A stretch of 64,000 nt of DNA from Streptomyces sp. CB01635 (GTDB lineage Bacteria > Actinomycetota > Actinomycetes > Streptomycetales > Streptomycetaceae): the NCBI RefSeq assembly GCF_002803065.1, contig NZ_NNBL01000018.1, positions 62,001 through 126,000 of the forward strand, in the 5' to 3' direction. Below are positions 25,347 to 34,149 of the stretch, in pieces. Below the pieces are notes generated by a model that saw nothing but the letters and a program-made list of their open reading frames with translations, did not search any database and was not told the DNA's origin. A program made the translations under genes and the position numbers. Numbering within the stretch: the first letter of the stretch is position 1; the number at the start of each line of letters is the position of its first letter.

Positions 25347-26783
25347 TCACTCGAGTACCTCGTCGCACGCGGCCCGCAGCCGGCGGACGCCCTCCGTGAT
25401 CTCCGCGGGCCCGGCGATCGCCGCGAAGCTCAGCCGGATGTGCGGGGCCGGGGGCTCGGCGGAGAAGTAGGGGCGCCCGGGCGCGACGGCGACGCCCGCA
25501 CGCAGTGCTCCCGCGACGAGCGCCGCCTCGTCCGTGCCGTCGGGCAGCCGCGGCCACAGCAGATAGCCGCCCGACGGCACGTGCCCCACGGTGAGTTCGG
25601 GCAAGGTGGTGCGCAGGGCCGCCGTCATCGTGTCGCGGCGCACCTTCAAGTGGGCGGCCACGGTACGCAGGTGGCGCGGCCAGGCCGGTGAGCCGACCAG
25701 CTCGAGGGCGGCCTCCTGGAGCGGGCGCGGCACGAAGAAGTGGTCGACGACCTGAATCGCGCGCAGCCGTTCGAGGACGGGGCCGCGCGCGGCGAGGCAG
25801 CCGATGCGAAAGCTCGGCGAGGTCGCCTTGGTCAGGGAGCAGACATGGACGACGACGCCGTCGTGGTCGTCGGTGGCCAGCGGCCTGGGCAGCGGTCCCG
25901 CGTCCTCGTGGACGAGGCGGCGCACGAAGTCGTCCTCGACGATGAACGCCCCGGCCTCGCGGGCGATCCGCAGCACCTCGGGACGCCGCTGCGCGGACAA
26001 GACCGCGCCGGTCGGGTTCTGGAAAAGCGGCTGGCACACGAACACGCGCGCGCCCGTCGCCCGGAACGCCTCGGCGAGCAGCTCCGGACGTACCCCGTCC
26101 GTGTCGACCGGCACGGGCACGGGCCGCAGCCCCGCCGCACGCGCGATGGCCAGCATGCCCGGATACGTGGGTGATTCGACGAGGACGGGGGCACCGGGCG
26201 GGGCGAGGGCGCGCAGCGCGGTGGCCAGGGCGGACTGGCCACCGGACGCGATCAGCACCTCGGCGGCGGTGATGGCGCCGCCGATACCGCGTGCGAACCA
26301 CTCGCGGAGCTCGGGGATGCCGTCGATCGGGGGCCGCCCCCACGCGCCGGGGCGGCGGCCCGCGCGGGCGAGCGCGGCGGCCATGGCGCGTTCCGGCTGG
26401 AGCGAGGGGTGCAGATAGCCGCCGTTGAACTCGACGACTCCCGGTGGCGGGGCGGAGAGCGTGACCAGGACTCCGGAGGCGTCCACGGCCCGCGGCACCA
26501 GCTCGGTCGCGGAGTCGGCGCTGAGCGCGAGGGCCTGCCATGAGGTGTCACCGGCCGGCTGTGCCGCGGCACGGGGCTGCGCGCGGAACGCACCGGCTCC
26601 CGGTCGCGTCACGACGAGCCCCTCCGCGGCGAGCTGCGCGAGCGCGCGCGACACGGTCACCGGGCTCACCCGGAACCGCTCGACGAGAGCCCGGCTGGAC
26701 GGCAGCTTTCCACCTGGAGAGTAGCGATCCAGTTCCCCTCGCAGCCGTTCCGCCAGCTCACCCACACTGCTACGCTCATGCAT
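25347..26783 (-). CDS. MocR/PdxR-type regulator (GntR domain fused to aminotransferase domain)
   Basis: The 478-residue protein has an N-terminal GntR winged helix (about 8-65, with SSRALVERFRVSPVTVSRALAQL) joined to a type I aminotransferase fold. Cofactor contacts are present: N256 in QNPTG, the Asp in VEDDF (283-285) and the Schiff-base lysine K319 in SLTKATSP. MocR proteins use PLP or an amino-acid adduct as effector and commonly control a divergent gene. Here that is an EamA transporter whose ATG overlaps this ATG by two bases. No ribosome site precedes the ATG, and TATTCT upstream suggests a leaderless or near-leaderless mRNA. Confidence 0.9.
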   Translation of the reverse strand: MHERSSVGELAERLRGELDRYSPGGKLPSSRALVERFRVSPVTVSRALAQLAAEGLVVTRPGAGAFRAQPRAAAQPAGDTSWQALALSADSATELVPRAVDASGVLVTLSAPPPGVVEFNGGYLHPSLQPERAMAAALARAGRRPGAWGRPPIDGIPELREWFARGIGGAITAAEVLIASGGQSALATALRALAPPGAPVLVESPTYPGMLAIARAAGLRPVPVPVDTDGVRPELLAEAFRATGARVFVCQPLFQNPTGAVLSAQRRPEVLRIAREAGAFIVEDDFVRRLVHEDAGPLPRPLATDDHDGVVVHVCSLTKATSPSFRIGCLAARGPVLERLRAIQVVDHFFVPRPLQEAALELVGSPAWPRHLRTVAAHLKVRRDTMTAALRTTLPELTVGHVPSGGYLLWPRLPDGTDEAALVAGALRAGVAVAPGRPYFSAEPPAPHIRLSFAAIAGPAEITEGVRRLRAACDEVLE

Positions 26784-26819
26784 GAGTACAGAGAATAGCG
26801 CTACTATCGCCACAGGGAT
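26775..26819. promoter_or_regulatory. Divergent MocR/EamA control region with palindromes
   Basis: A perfect 12-bp palindrome CTCATGCATGAG (26775-26786) contains both start codons. A second inverted repeat, CTATC-8 nt-GATAG, lies at about 26803-26820. These are the likely binding sites of the MocR regulator. The first palindrome also shares 13 bases with the ARG box of argH. Confidence 0.5.
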
Positions 26820-27750
26820 AGCAGTTGACGTCGGCGCGGCCCCCGCGCCGGGCCCGTCACCACGTCCTGCCACCACCCCTCTCACGCCGAAGGCGACACG
26901 TGGCGGGACCGTCCTCGCCGCGCTCGGCGTCACCGCTTTCTCGCTCACCTTCCCCGCCACCGCCTGGGGACTCGAAGGGTTCGGGCCCTGGAGCCTCGTC
27001 ACCGTGCGGAGCGTCCTCGCCGCGGTGATCGCCGGCTCCTGTCTGCTCGTCCTGCGCGTCCCCGTACCCCAGCGCCGGCACTGGGCCGGTCTCGCCGTCG
27101 TCGGCGTGGGCGTCGTGCTCGGGTTCCCGCTGCTCACGACCCTCGCCCTGGAGACGGCCACCACCGCGCACTCCGCCGTCGTCGTCGGCCTGCTGCCCCT
27201 GACGACCGCGCTGCTCTCGGCGCTGCGCACCGGCGCGCGGCCCTCGCGCGGCTTCTGGATCGCGGCCTGCGCGGGCGCCGCCGCGGTGATCGCGTTCACC
27301 GTGCAGCAGAGCGGCGGCACGCTCACCACCGCCGACCTGTACCTCTTCGGCGCGCTCCTCGTCTGCGCCGCCGGCTACACGGAGGGCGGCCGCCTGGCCC
27401 GTGTCATGCCGGGCTGGCAGGTCATCGCCTGGGCGCTCGTCGGGTGTCTGCCGCTCGCCGTGCCGGGGGCCGTCGTCGCGCTGGGCCACGAGCCGCTGCA
27501 CCTGACGGGGCACGCCGTCGCGGGGCTGCTCTGGGTGGCCGTGGGCTCACAGTTCCTCGGCCTGGTCGTCTGGTACCGCGGCATGGCGGAGATCGGCATC
27601 CCCAAGGCGAGCCAGCTCCAGCTGGCCCAGCCGCTGCTCACCCTGGTCTGGTCGGTGTTCCTGCTCGGCGAGCACCTCTCCCCCGCCGCGCCCCTGACCG
27701 CGGCGGCCGTTCTCGTGTGCATCGCAGTGACCCAACGGTCACGCGGCTGA
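26782..27750 (+). CDS. EamA-family (DMT) transporter
   Basis: The protein has 322 residues with about ten membrane helices arranged as two EamA repeats; the second includes GIPKASQLQLAQPLLTLVWS, a typical loop-helix of this exporter family. About 42 residues precede the first helix, longer than usual. EamA proteins mostly export amino acids or other metabolites. Its ATG at 26782 overlaps the ATG of the divergent MocR gene, so it is probably that regulator's target. No ribosome site is visible for this start and no better in-frame start exists before the first helix. Confidence 0.88.
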   Translation: MSTENSATIATGIAVDVGAAPAPGPSPRPATTPLTPKATRGGTVLAALGVTAFSLTFPATAWGLEGFGPWSLVTVRSVLAAVIAGSCLLVLRVPVPQRRHWAGLAVVGVGVVLGFPLLTTLALETATTAHSAVVVGLLPLTTALLSALRTGARPSRGFWIAACAGAAAVIAFTVQQSGGTLTTADLYLFGALLVCAAGYTEGGRLARVMPGWQVIAWALVGCLPLAVPGAVVALGHEPLHLTGHAVAGLLWVAVGSQFLGLVVWYRGMAEIGIPKASQLQLAQPLLTLVWSVFLLGEHLSPAAPLTAAAVLVCIAVTQRSRG

Positions 27751-27821
27751 GGGTCTCCAACCCCGGGACCCGGTCCTACTCTTGAGATACGGGCCGACGA
27801 CGGACGAGGAGGTCACTCACG

Positions 27822-28016
27822 ATGCGTGCCACGAAGGGCGACCATCTGCGGGTGCACGGCAGGACCGTGGGCGAGCACGACCGGGTCGCGGAAATCGTCG
27901 AAATCATGGGCCACGACGGCGAGCCGCCGTTCAGGGTCCGCTTCCAGGACGGCCACGAGGCGGTGATGTCACCGGGTCCCGACTCCGTCGTGCAGCACGA
28001 GGAGCCGGCCCCCTAG
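27822..28016 (+). CDS. DUF1918 domain protein
   Basis: The 64-residue protein starts KGDHLRVHGRTVGEHDRVAEIVEI and continues with PPFRVRFQDGHEAVMSPGPD, the full DUF1918 pattern, a small SH3-like barrel frequent in actinobacteria. Function is unknown. The ATG has a strong GAGGAGG site. Its stop lies 19 bp from the stop of the convergent glycosidase gene. Confidence 0.9.
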   Translation: MRATKGDHLRVHGRTVGEHDRVAEIVEIMGHDGEPPFRVRFQDGHEAVMSPGPDSVVQHEEPAP

Positions 28017-28034
28017 CCCTCCGGACGAAAGGCC

Positions 28035-29243
28035 CTAGTAGTGGTCCTCGACCACCCGGGCCATGGCACCGATCCGGTCGGCGCGCACCTCCTTCGCCGA
28101 GAAGAACACGTGTCCGTTCACCTGCGGATAACGCTCGGCGAAGGTGAGGTGGCGGGAGAGCTCGGCCGGATCCTGCCACTCGGCGGGTTGCGCCGGATCG
28201 CCCGCCTTGTAGAGCGCCTCGCCCGCGTAGAGGCGCACCCCCGTCCCGCGTGCGACGTCCGACCACCAGGGCACGAGCTTCGCGTAGTCCGCGGCGGCGA
28301 AGCCGATGTTCCAGTAGATCTGCGGGCAGATGTAGTCGATCCAGTGCTCACGCACCCACTTGCGGGTGTCGGCGTGCAGGTCGTCGTACGTCTGCACCCC
28401 GGCCCGCGTGTCCGAGCCGAGCGGGTCCGTCGCCGCGTTGCGCCACACTCCGAAGGGGCTGATCCCGAACTGGGTGCGCGGTCTGATCCGCTTCACGCTC
28501 GCGGCCATCTCGCGCACGAGCCGGTCGGTGTTGTCGCGCCGCCATGAGGCCCGGTCCGGGAAGTTCCCGCCGTGCGCCGCGTAGGCCGCGTCGTCGTCGA
28601 AGACCTGGCCCGCGACCGGATACGGGTAGAAGTAGTCGTCCCAGTGCACGGCCTCGATGTCGTAGCGGCGGACGGCGTCGAGCATCGCGTCCTGGACGAA
28701 CTTGCGCACCTCGGGCAGGCCCGGGTTGTAGTAGAGCTTCCCGCCGTAGGGGACGACCCAGTCGGGGTGCCGGCGGGCCGGGTGCGTGGGCACGAGGCGG
28801 GAGAGGTCCGTGTGGTTCGCGATGCGGTAGGGGTTGAACCAGGCGTGCAGTTCGAGCCCGCGCCGGTGCGCCTCCGCGACGGCCGTGCCGAGCGGGTCCC
28901 AGCCCGGATCCTTGCCCTGCACCCCCGTGAGGACGCCCGACCAGGGCTCGTACGGGGAGGGCCAGAGCGCGTCGGCCGTCGGCCGCACCTGGAAGACCAC
29001 GGCGTTCAGGCGCCGGCCCACCGCCGTGTCGAGGTGCGCGATGAGCTCCGTACGCTGCTGGGCGGCGCTCAGGCCCGGCTTCGAGGGCCAGTCGCGGTTG
29101 GCCACCGTCGCCAGCCACATGCCCCGCATGTCGCGGGCCACCGGAGCATGGCCGGACCCGGAGGCGACCGCGTCCCCGGCGGCGAGCCCGGTCAGCGCGG
29201 CCGCCGCCGCCACCGCGAAGCCCCTGCGTGACAAATGCCTCAT
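28035..29243 (-). CDS. Tat-exported GHL10-family glycoside hydrolase-like protein
   Basis: The protein has 402 residues from the ATG at 29243 (GGGGGTGGGCGG upstream). A twin-arginine signal, SRRGF followed by an alanine-rich core, spans about 1-28. The mature part begins MRGMWLATVANRDWPSKPG and continues with ELHAWFNPYRI, HPDWVVPYGGKLYYNPGLPE and the acidic strand EAVHWDDYFYPYP, matching the DUF187/GHL10 (YngK-like) TIM barrel. Members act outside the cell on unknown polysaccharides, possibly peptidoglycan or exopolysaccharide. Confidence 0.9.
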   Translation of the reverse strand: MRHLSRRGFAVAAAAALTGLAAGDAVASGSGHAPVARDMRGMWLATVANRDWPSKPGLSAAQQRTELIAHLDTAVGRRLNAVVFQVRPTADALWPSPYEPWSGVLTGVQGKDPGWDPLGTAVAEAHRRGLELHAWFNPYRIANHTDLSRLVPTHPARRHPDWVVPYGGKLYYNPGLPEVRKFVQDAMLDAVRRYDIEAVHWDDYFYPYPVAGQVFDDDAAYAAHGGNFPDRASWRRDNTDRLVREMAASVKRIRPRTQFGISPFGVWRNAATDPLGSDTRAGVQTYDDLHADTRKWVREHWIDYICPQIYWNIGFAAADYAKLVPWWSDVARGTGVRLYAGEALYKAGDPAQPAEWQDPAELSRHLTFAERYPQVNGHVFFSAKEVRADRIGAMARVVEDHY

Positions 29244-29406
29244 CCGCCCACCCCCTGGCCAACAGCCCCGGCCTCTCCGGGCCGCACTGGGGACAGCATG
29301 CCTGACCCGGCCCGCCGTGTACGGGAGGTTCCGAGTAACGTGCAAGGCCGAGGCAGGCGCCGGAACCCGGGAGTCCTGCCGGCCGGAGAACAGCGAAAGG
29401 CACGAG

Positions 29407-30279
29407 GTGACCGACCCTATGGGGGACATCCAGCGCGTCGGAGTGGTGGGCTGCGGCCAGATGGGAGCGGGGATCGCGGAGGTCTGCGCCCGCGCCGGTC
29501 TGGACGTCATGGTGGCGGAGACCACCGGTGAGGCCCTGGAGATCGGCCGTACACGGCTGCACAACTCCCTCTCCAAGGCGGCCGAGCGCGGCAAGATCAG
29601 TGCGGAGGAGCTGGCCGAGACCCAGGCCCGCCTGAGCTTCACCACCGACCTCGGGGAGTTCTCCGACCGGGACCTCGTCATCGAGGCCGTCGTCGAGAAC
29701 GAGCAGGTCAAGACCGAGATCTTCCAGGTGCTCGACCAGGTCGTCACCCGGCAGGACGCCATCCTGGCGTCCAACACCTCCTCGATCCCGCTGGTCAAGC
29801 TGGCCGTGGCGACCTCGCGCCCCGATCACGTCATCGGGATCCACTTCTTCAACCCGGCGCCCGTGCAGAAGCTCGTCGAGCTGATCCCGGCCCTCACCAC
29901 CTCCGAGGGCACGATCAGCCGCGCCCAGGCCCTGGTCGAGAAGGTCCTCGGCAAGCACGCGATCCGCGCCCAGGACCGCTCCGGCTTCGTGGTCAACGCG
30001 CTGCTGATCCCGTACCTGCTCTCCGCGATCCGGATGTTCGAGTCGGGCATCGCCAGCCGCGAGGACATCGACAACGGCATGGAGCTCGGCTGCGCCCACC
30101 CGATGGGCCCGCTCAAGCTCGCCGACCTCATCGGCCTCGACACCGTCGCCTCGGTCGCCGACTCGATGTACGCGGAGTTCAAGGAGCCCCTGTACGCCGC
30201 TCCCCCGCTGCTCCAGCGGATGGTCGACGCGGGCCGTCTCGGCCGCAAGACGGGCTCGGGTTTCTACCAGTACTCGTGA
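29407..30279 (+). CDS. 3-hydroxybutyryl-CoA dehydrogenase
   Basis: The protein has 290 residues from the GTG at 29407 (GAAAGG upstream). It has the NAD-binding GCGQMGAGIAEVCARAG (15-31), the SNTSSIPL segment, the catalytic IHFFNPAPVQKLVEL histidine region and the C-terminal domain with GRKTGSGFYQY. It oxidises 3-hydroxybutyryl-CoA or reduces acetoacetyl-CoA; in Streptomyces this feeds butyrate and ethylmalonyl-CoA metabolism. The stop codon lies in a tandem 18-bp repeat. Confidence 0.95.
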   Translation: MTDPMGDIQRVGVVGCGQMGAGIAEVCARAGLDVMVAETTGEALEIGRTRLHNSLSKAAERGKISAEELAETQARLSFTTDLGEFSDRDLVIEAVVENEQVKTEIFQVLDQVVTRQDAILASNTSSIPLVKLAVATSRPDHVIGIHFFNPAPVQKLVELIPALTTSEGTISRAQALVEKVLGKHAIRAQDRSGFVVNALLIPYLLSAIRMFESGIASREDIDNGMELGCAHPMGPLKLADLIGLDTVASVADSMYAEFKEPLYAAPPLLQRMVDAGRLGRKTGSGFYQYS

Positions 30280-30302
30280 TCGCGCCAGTACTCGTGATCG
30301 CG
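30267..30302 (+). repeat. Tandem 18-bp duplication across a stop codon
   Basis: CCAGTACTCGTGATCGCG is repeated head to tail at 30267-30284 and 30285-30302. The first copy encodes the C-terminal Gln-Tyr-Ser and the stop of the dehydrogenase gene; the second is untranslated. Confidence 0.9.
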
Positions 30303-30339
30303 CGCGGTTCGACGCCGCACTGACTCTGCGTAATCGAAA

Positions 30340-30377
30340 GTTCGGGCCCGGCGCTCTTCGGAGCGCCGGGCCCGAAC
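30340..30377 (+). terminator. Terminator after 3-hydroxybutyryl-CoA dehydrogenase gene
   Basis: A perfect 17-bp stem (30340-30356 with 30361-30377) is closed by a stable TTCG tetraloop. Confidence 0.9.
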
Positions 30378-30505
30378 CATTCGCACACCGTGTGCGCACC
30401 GGGCCCGCATATGCCCATCGCACACTCTCCCGCCGTACCCACCAGGCGAGTTGACTTTCCGTGCGTAGGACAACGGATCTGCCCACTACGGAAAGGAGCC
30501 GACCC

Positions 30506-30763
30506 GTGACCGCCGACCCCGAGCGTCCCGTGGTCCCGGAAGAACTCGCGGAGTTACGCCGCAGCCTCGATGTGGGTCTCGCCCGCGTCGACGGCAGGCT
30601 GGCGTTGCTCACCCAGCGCGATGAACAGAGCGTCAAGGATCAGGACGACCTGAACACTCGGGTCGCCGCGCTCGAGCACACCCGATGGCCGCTGCAGGCC
30701 ATCGCCGCGATCACCGCGGCCGGCGCCCTCGGCCTTGCCGTCTGGCAGGCGTTCGGACGCTAG
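30506..30763 (+). CDS. Small coiled-coil membrane protein
   Basis: The protein has 85 residues from the GTG at 30506, which has AAGGAG 8 nt upstream. Residues about 10-60 are charged with a heptad-like pattern (LAELRRSLDVGLARVDGRL, then DLNTRVAALE), followed by one hydrophobic segment (AIAAITAAGALGLAVW) and a short basic end. I recognise no named family; similar hemolysin-XhlA-like tail-anchored proteins exist. Its TAG stop shares bases with the TAG of the convergent NUDIX gene. Confidence 0.75.
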   Translation: MTADPERPVVPEELAELRRSLDVGLARVDGRLALLTQRDEQSVKDQDDLNTRVAALEHTRWPLQAIAAITAAGALGLAVWQAFGR

Positions 30764-31314
30764 CGCCGCAGGCCAGGGGCGTCCTGCCCCAGCCTGAGAT
30801 GGTGCAGCATCAGCAGTGCGGCCGCCATGTTGGCGGCCGGGACCTCGCCACGGGCGACCATGTCGGGGACGAGTTTGAGAGGGACCCACTCCCGGCGGTC
30901 CGACTCGAAGTCGTCCTCGGGATGGCCGACGTACGAACCTTCCTCGGCCCAGTAGACGTGGTGCCTGGCGTCCTCGAGACCGTTGGACGGCTCCACGCTC
31001 ATCAGATGGCGCAAGGGTCCCGGCCGCCAGCCGGTCTCCTCCTCCAGTTCCCTGGCGGCCGCGGCGGCGATGTCCTCGCCGTCCTCGACCACTCCCGCCG
31101 GGAGCTCCCAGCCCCAGCTGTCGGTGATGAAGCGGTGCCGCCACAGGAGCAGCACCTCGTTGGCCTCATTGACCACGGTGGCCACGGCGACCGGCCGCAG
31201 TCGTATGACGAAGTGGTCGAGATGCCGGCCGTCCGGGAGCTCGACATCCGCGAGATTGACCCGGAACCAGCGGTTTTCATACACAGTTTGTTCGTTCTGT
31301 TTCGTCCACTGCAC
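30760..31314 (-). CDS. NUDIX hydrolase
   Basis: From the GTG at 31314 (AAGGTGG upstream) the protein has 184 residues; a TTG at 31347 would add 11. The Nudix box GVVEDGEDIAAAAARELEEETGW (74-96) is complete, including the RELEEETG core that binds magnesium. The N-terminal ENRWFRVNLADVELPDG and the later YWAEEGSYVGHPE region resemble ADP-ribose pyrophosphatase-type members. The exact nucleotide substrate cannot be assigned. Confidence 0.9.
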   Translation of the reverse strand: MQWTKQNEQTVYENRWFRVNLADVELPDGRHLDHFVIRLRPVAVATVVNEANEVLLLWRHRFITDSWGWELPAGVVEDGEDIAAAAARELEEETGWRPGPLRHLMSVEPSNGLEDARHHVYWAEEGSYVGHPEDDFESDRREWVPLKLVPDMVARGEVPAANMAAALLMLHHLRLGQDAPGLRR

Positions 31315-31388
31315 GGTTCTGCCACCTTCCGCCGAGTTAGATGGCAATATCCCAGCAGCGGAGCGTGAGAGAGCGGTGCGGGTCGGGC

Positions 31389-32729
31389 TCAGAGCGGTAC
31401 GCGCAGTGCCCCGTCGATGAGTTCGGCGGCCTCGGCCGTGCCGGCGCAGCCGTTGCGCACCAGGTGTTCGCGTACCGCCCGGAGTCTGTCGCGCAGCCGC
31501 TGCGACTCCATTCCCCGTGCCTGTTCTGCCATCTCCACGGCGATCGCGACGGCCTTCTCGGCATTGCCCTGTCTCAGCTCGATCTGGCTGAGCATGGCGA
31601 GGCGGTGCACGCGCCCCCGGTCGTGGGCGGGGTTGTGCACGGCCGCCGCCGCGTGCTCGCGCGCCGAGGTGAGGTCGCCGAGGCTCAACAGGGCCTCCGC
31701 CACCTGCACGTTGACGAGTCCGGGCTGGACATAGCCCGTCTCGTCCGGTTCGTGGCCGCGCCGGATGCGGTCGGCGGCCGACTCGGCACGCCGGATGCAG
31801 GACAGGGCACTGGTGCCGTCGCCGAGGTGCGCGTACGCCTTGGCCTGCATCGCGTACAGATCGGATGCGAGCGCGGGCGTGATGTGCCGTCCAGCGGCCC
31901 GCAGCGCGGCCTCCGCGAAGGCCACCGACTGCCGGTACTGCCGCATGTGGAGCGACTGGTTGACCAGGAGGGCGATGACATAGGCGCCGAGCCCGCGGTC
32001 ACCGCTCGCCTTGGCGAGGCGCAGCGCCTGGTGGAAGTAGCGCTGGGCGAGGCCGTGCGCGTCGGAGTCGTAGGCGCAGATGCCCGCGATCGCGACCAGG
32101 CCGCCGGTGGCGCGGTGCAGTTGGCGGCCCGTCTCGTCGGTGTAACTGCCGCGCAGCAGGGGCGCCGCCTCCGTGTTGAGGAAGCCGACGATGCGGGTGC
32201 GCGTCGCGATGCCGCCGGCCTTGCGGTACATCTGCTCGTAGTGCGTGCGGGCCGAGCGCATCATCTCCAGGTCCGCGGCGCTGACCCGGTGACGTCCGCC
32301 GCGTGACACATCGGTGTCCTCGGGCGGGTTCTCCCACTCCCACACGGGCATCACGGCCGGGGTCCCGGTGACGGCGGGGGCGCCCAGTATGTGGGGCCGC
32401 TGCTGTTCGTCCGAGCGCCACAGGGCGGTGGCCCGCTCGACGAATCCGGACAGGCTCTGGCCGTGCGGGCTGGCCGGTTCGCCGGGCACGCCCAGGCCGA
32501 TGTCGTCGAGGGTGACGGGGCGGTGCAGGCGGGCGGCGAGGACCTCGCAGATGAGGTCGGACACCTGGCCCCGTGGCCGCTGTCCCTTCAACCACCGCGC
32601 AACGGCGGTGTGTTCGTAGCGCAGGGCGAGTCCTCTGGCACGGCCCGCCTGGTTCACGTGTGCGGCGAGGCCCGCATGGGAGATCCCGGCCTCGTCGAGG
32701 ATCGCGTCGAGCAAGGTGTTGGGCTGCAT
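31389..32729 (-). CDS. NsdA-type transcriptional regulator with TPR-like C-terminus
   Basis: The protein has 446 residues from the ATG at 32729, preceded by GGAGG. The N-terminus NTLLDAILDEAGISHAGL and RYEHTAVARWLKGQRPRG form a helix-turn-helix-like domain, followed by helical TPR-like repeats (about 200-440) such as LAMLSQIELRQGNAEKAV. This layout is that of the Streptomyces NsdA-like regulators, some of which repress sporulation and antibiotic production. Membership is from memory and the target genes are unknown. A perfect inverted repeat lies about 45 bp upstream. Confidence 0.8.
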   Translation of the reverse strand: MQPNTLLDAILDEAGISHAGLAAHVNQAGRARGLALRYEHTAVARWLKGQRPRGQVSDLICEVLAARLHRPVTLDDIGLGVPGEPASPHGQSLSGFVERATALWRSDEQQRPHILGAPAVTGTPAVMPVWEWENPPEDTDVSRGGRHRVSAADLEMMRSARTHYEQMYRKAGGIATRTRIVGFLNTEAAPLLRGSYTDETGRQLHRATGGLVAIAGICAYDSDAHGLAQRYFHQALRLAKASGDRGLGAYVIALLVNQSLHMRQYRQSVAFAEAALRAAGRHITPALASDLYAMQAKAYAHLGDGTSALSCIRRAESAADRIRRGHEPDETGYVQPGLVNVQVAEALLSLGDLTSAREHAAAAVHNPAHDRGRVHRLAMLSQIELRQGNAEKAVAIAVEMAEQARGMESQRLRDRLRAVREHLVRNGCAGTAEAAELIDGALRVPL

Positions 32730-32774
32730 GGAGGCCCTCCGGTGGCTCGGTGCCGTCAGCCTAGTGGAGCGGGC

Positions 32775-32791
32775 TTCACACGGGGTGTGAA
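32775..32791. promoter_or_regulatory. Inverted repeat upstream of the NsdA-type gene
   Basis: TTCACAC and GTGTGAA flank GGG, a perfect 7-3-7 inverted repeat about 45 bp before the start codon, suited to a dimeric regulator. The remaining gap to 33015 holds another loose GTTGC/GCAAC pair (about 32812-32845) but no gene. Confidence 0.5.
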
Positions 32792-33015
32792 CGGAGTGCC
32801 CGAATCCGGGTGTTGCGCACTCTTTTGTGGCGTGATGCAACTCGATTGACTGAACTGCCTCGCAAGAGGCCGGCCGGGCCGCCGGCTCCCCCTCGTACAG
32901 TGCGGCGGCCCGTTTCGCGCCGTCCGACCGGCTGCCTGCCCGACACCCCGCGGCCGGCGGACGGCGCGCCCCGGGGATCGGGAGCCCCCGGGATCAGGTC
33001 ACTCGGTGGCACCGT

Positions 33016-34149
33016 TCACTTGGCAGCACTGTGGACGCGGAGCTCCCCGTGCTGCGAGGGGACTCGCTTGCGGTCGTTGCGCAGGACGAGGAGCGCGGCG
33101 TCGTCGGTCGGCAACCCGCCCGCGTGGCGCAGGAGTTGGGCGTACACGGTACGGATGACGGCCTTGGGCACGACCGGCTGGACGCGCACGGCCTCGGCGA
33201 GCGCGTCGGGCAGCGGGAAGAACCGGCCGCGGGCGTCCCGCGCGTCCTCGAGCCCGTCGGTGTGGAGCAGCAGCCCCTCCCCGGGAAGGAGCCGCCCGCA
33301 CGCCACGACGGGCAGCTCGGCCGGCAGCGGGAACGGGCCGAGCGGCGGCAGGGGTTCACCGCCCACGACCAGCTCCGCGTAGCCACGCGGGACAGCCGCG
33401 GGACCCACATGGCTGCGCAGCAGATACGGCCACGGGTGCCCGCAGTTGAGCGCCAGCACCTCCCCGTCCTGCCGGATCTCCAGGAGCAGCACGGTGACGA
33501 ACTCCTCCGCGACCGGACTGACGGGGTCGGCGCCGCCGGCCGCGGGGTGCTCGTCCCGTGACCGCTCGCGCAGATGCCGGGCCATGGCACGCTCAAGTCG
33601 CCTCAGTACGCAGGTCAGTTCGGCCTCGTCGTGCGCCGCCTCACGGAAGCTGCCGAGGACGGCGGCGACGGTCGCGAGGGCGTCGAGGCCGTGCCCGCGG
33701 ACGTCCCCCATGACGACCCGCACGCCGTGGTCGGTGGCGATGGCCTCGTAGAGGTCCCCGCCCACGGTGGCGCCCCGGTCGGCCGAGAGCTGTCCCGCCG
33801 CGACGGCCAGTCCGTCGATGCGGGGCGGCAGCGGGCGCAGCAGCACGTTCTGTGCGGCCCCCGCGATCCTGCGCAGCTGCCGCAGTTCGCGCTGGAGGCC
33901 ACGCCGCACATGGAGGATCAGACCCGTGCCGACGGCGAAGAACACGGCGCTCGACGCGATGCGCGCCCCGAGTCCGGTCTGCTGCGCGAGCGGACAGGCC
34001 AGCTTGAAGGTGATCGCCACGGCGCCCCAGGCCGTGGGCAGCACCAGATCGAGCGCGCGGCGGACGCGAAGGGAGCGGGAGCGGGCGAGCCGGGATCTGA
34101 AGAAGGTGCGGGGTGGTCGGGAGGGCGTCCTCGGATGGTTACGGATCAT
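33016..34149 (-). CDS. Membrane-anchored SpoIIE-type (PP2C) serine/threonine phosphatase
   Basis: The protein has 377 residues. A basic N-terminus is followed by two hydrophobic segments (about 36-56 and 64-82), then a short linker and the SpoIIE/PP2C domain with GGDLYEAI, VVMGDVRGHGLDALATVA, LNCGHPWPYLL and LLHTDGLEDARD, which hold the metal-binding aspartates. Such phosphatases in Streptomyces act on anti-anti-sigma factors; no sigma-factor partner gene is adjacent. The ATG at 34149 has AGGGAGG upstream. Confidence 0.9.
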   Translation of the reverse strand: MIRNHPRTPSRPPRTFFRSRLARSRSLRVRRALDLVLPTAWGAVAITFKLACPLAQQTGLGARIASSAVFFAVGTGLILHVRRGLQRELRQLRRIAGAAQNVLLRPLPPRIDGLAVAAGQLSADRGATVGGDLYEAIATDHGVRVVMGDVRGHGLDALATVAAVLGSFREAAHDEAELTCVLRRLERAMARHLRERSRDEHPAAGGADPVSPVAEEFVTVLLLEIRQDGEVLALNCGHPWPYLLRSHVGPAAVPRGYAELVVGGEPLPPLGPFPLPAELPVVACGRLLPGEGLLLHTDGLEDARDARGRFFPLPDALAEAVRVQPVVPKAVIRTVYAQLLRHAGGLPTDDAALLVLRNDRKRVPSQHGELRVHSAAK

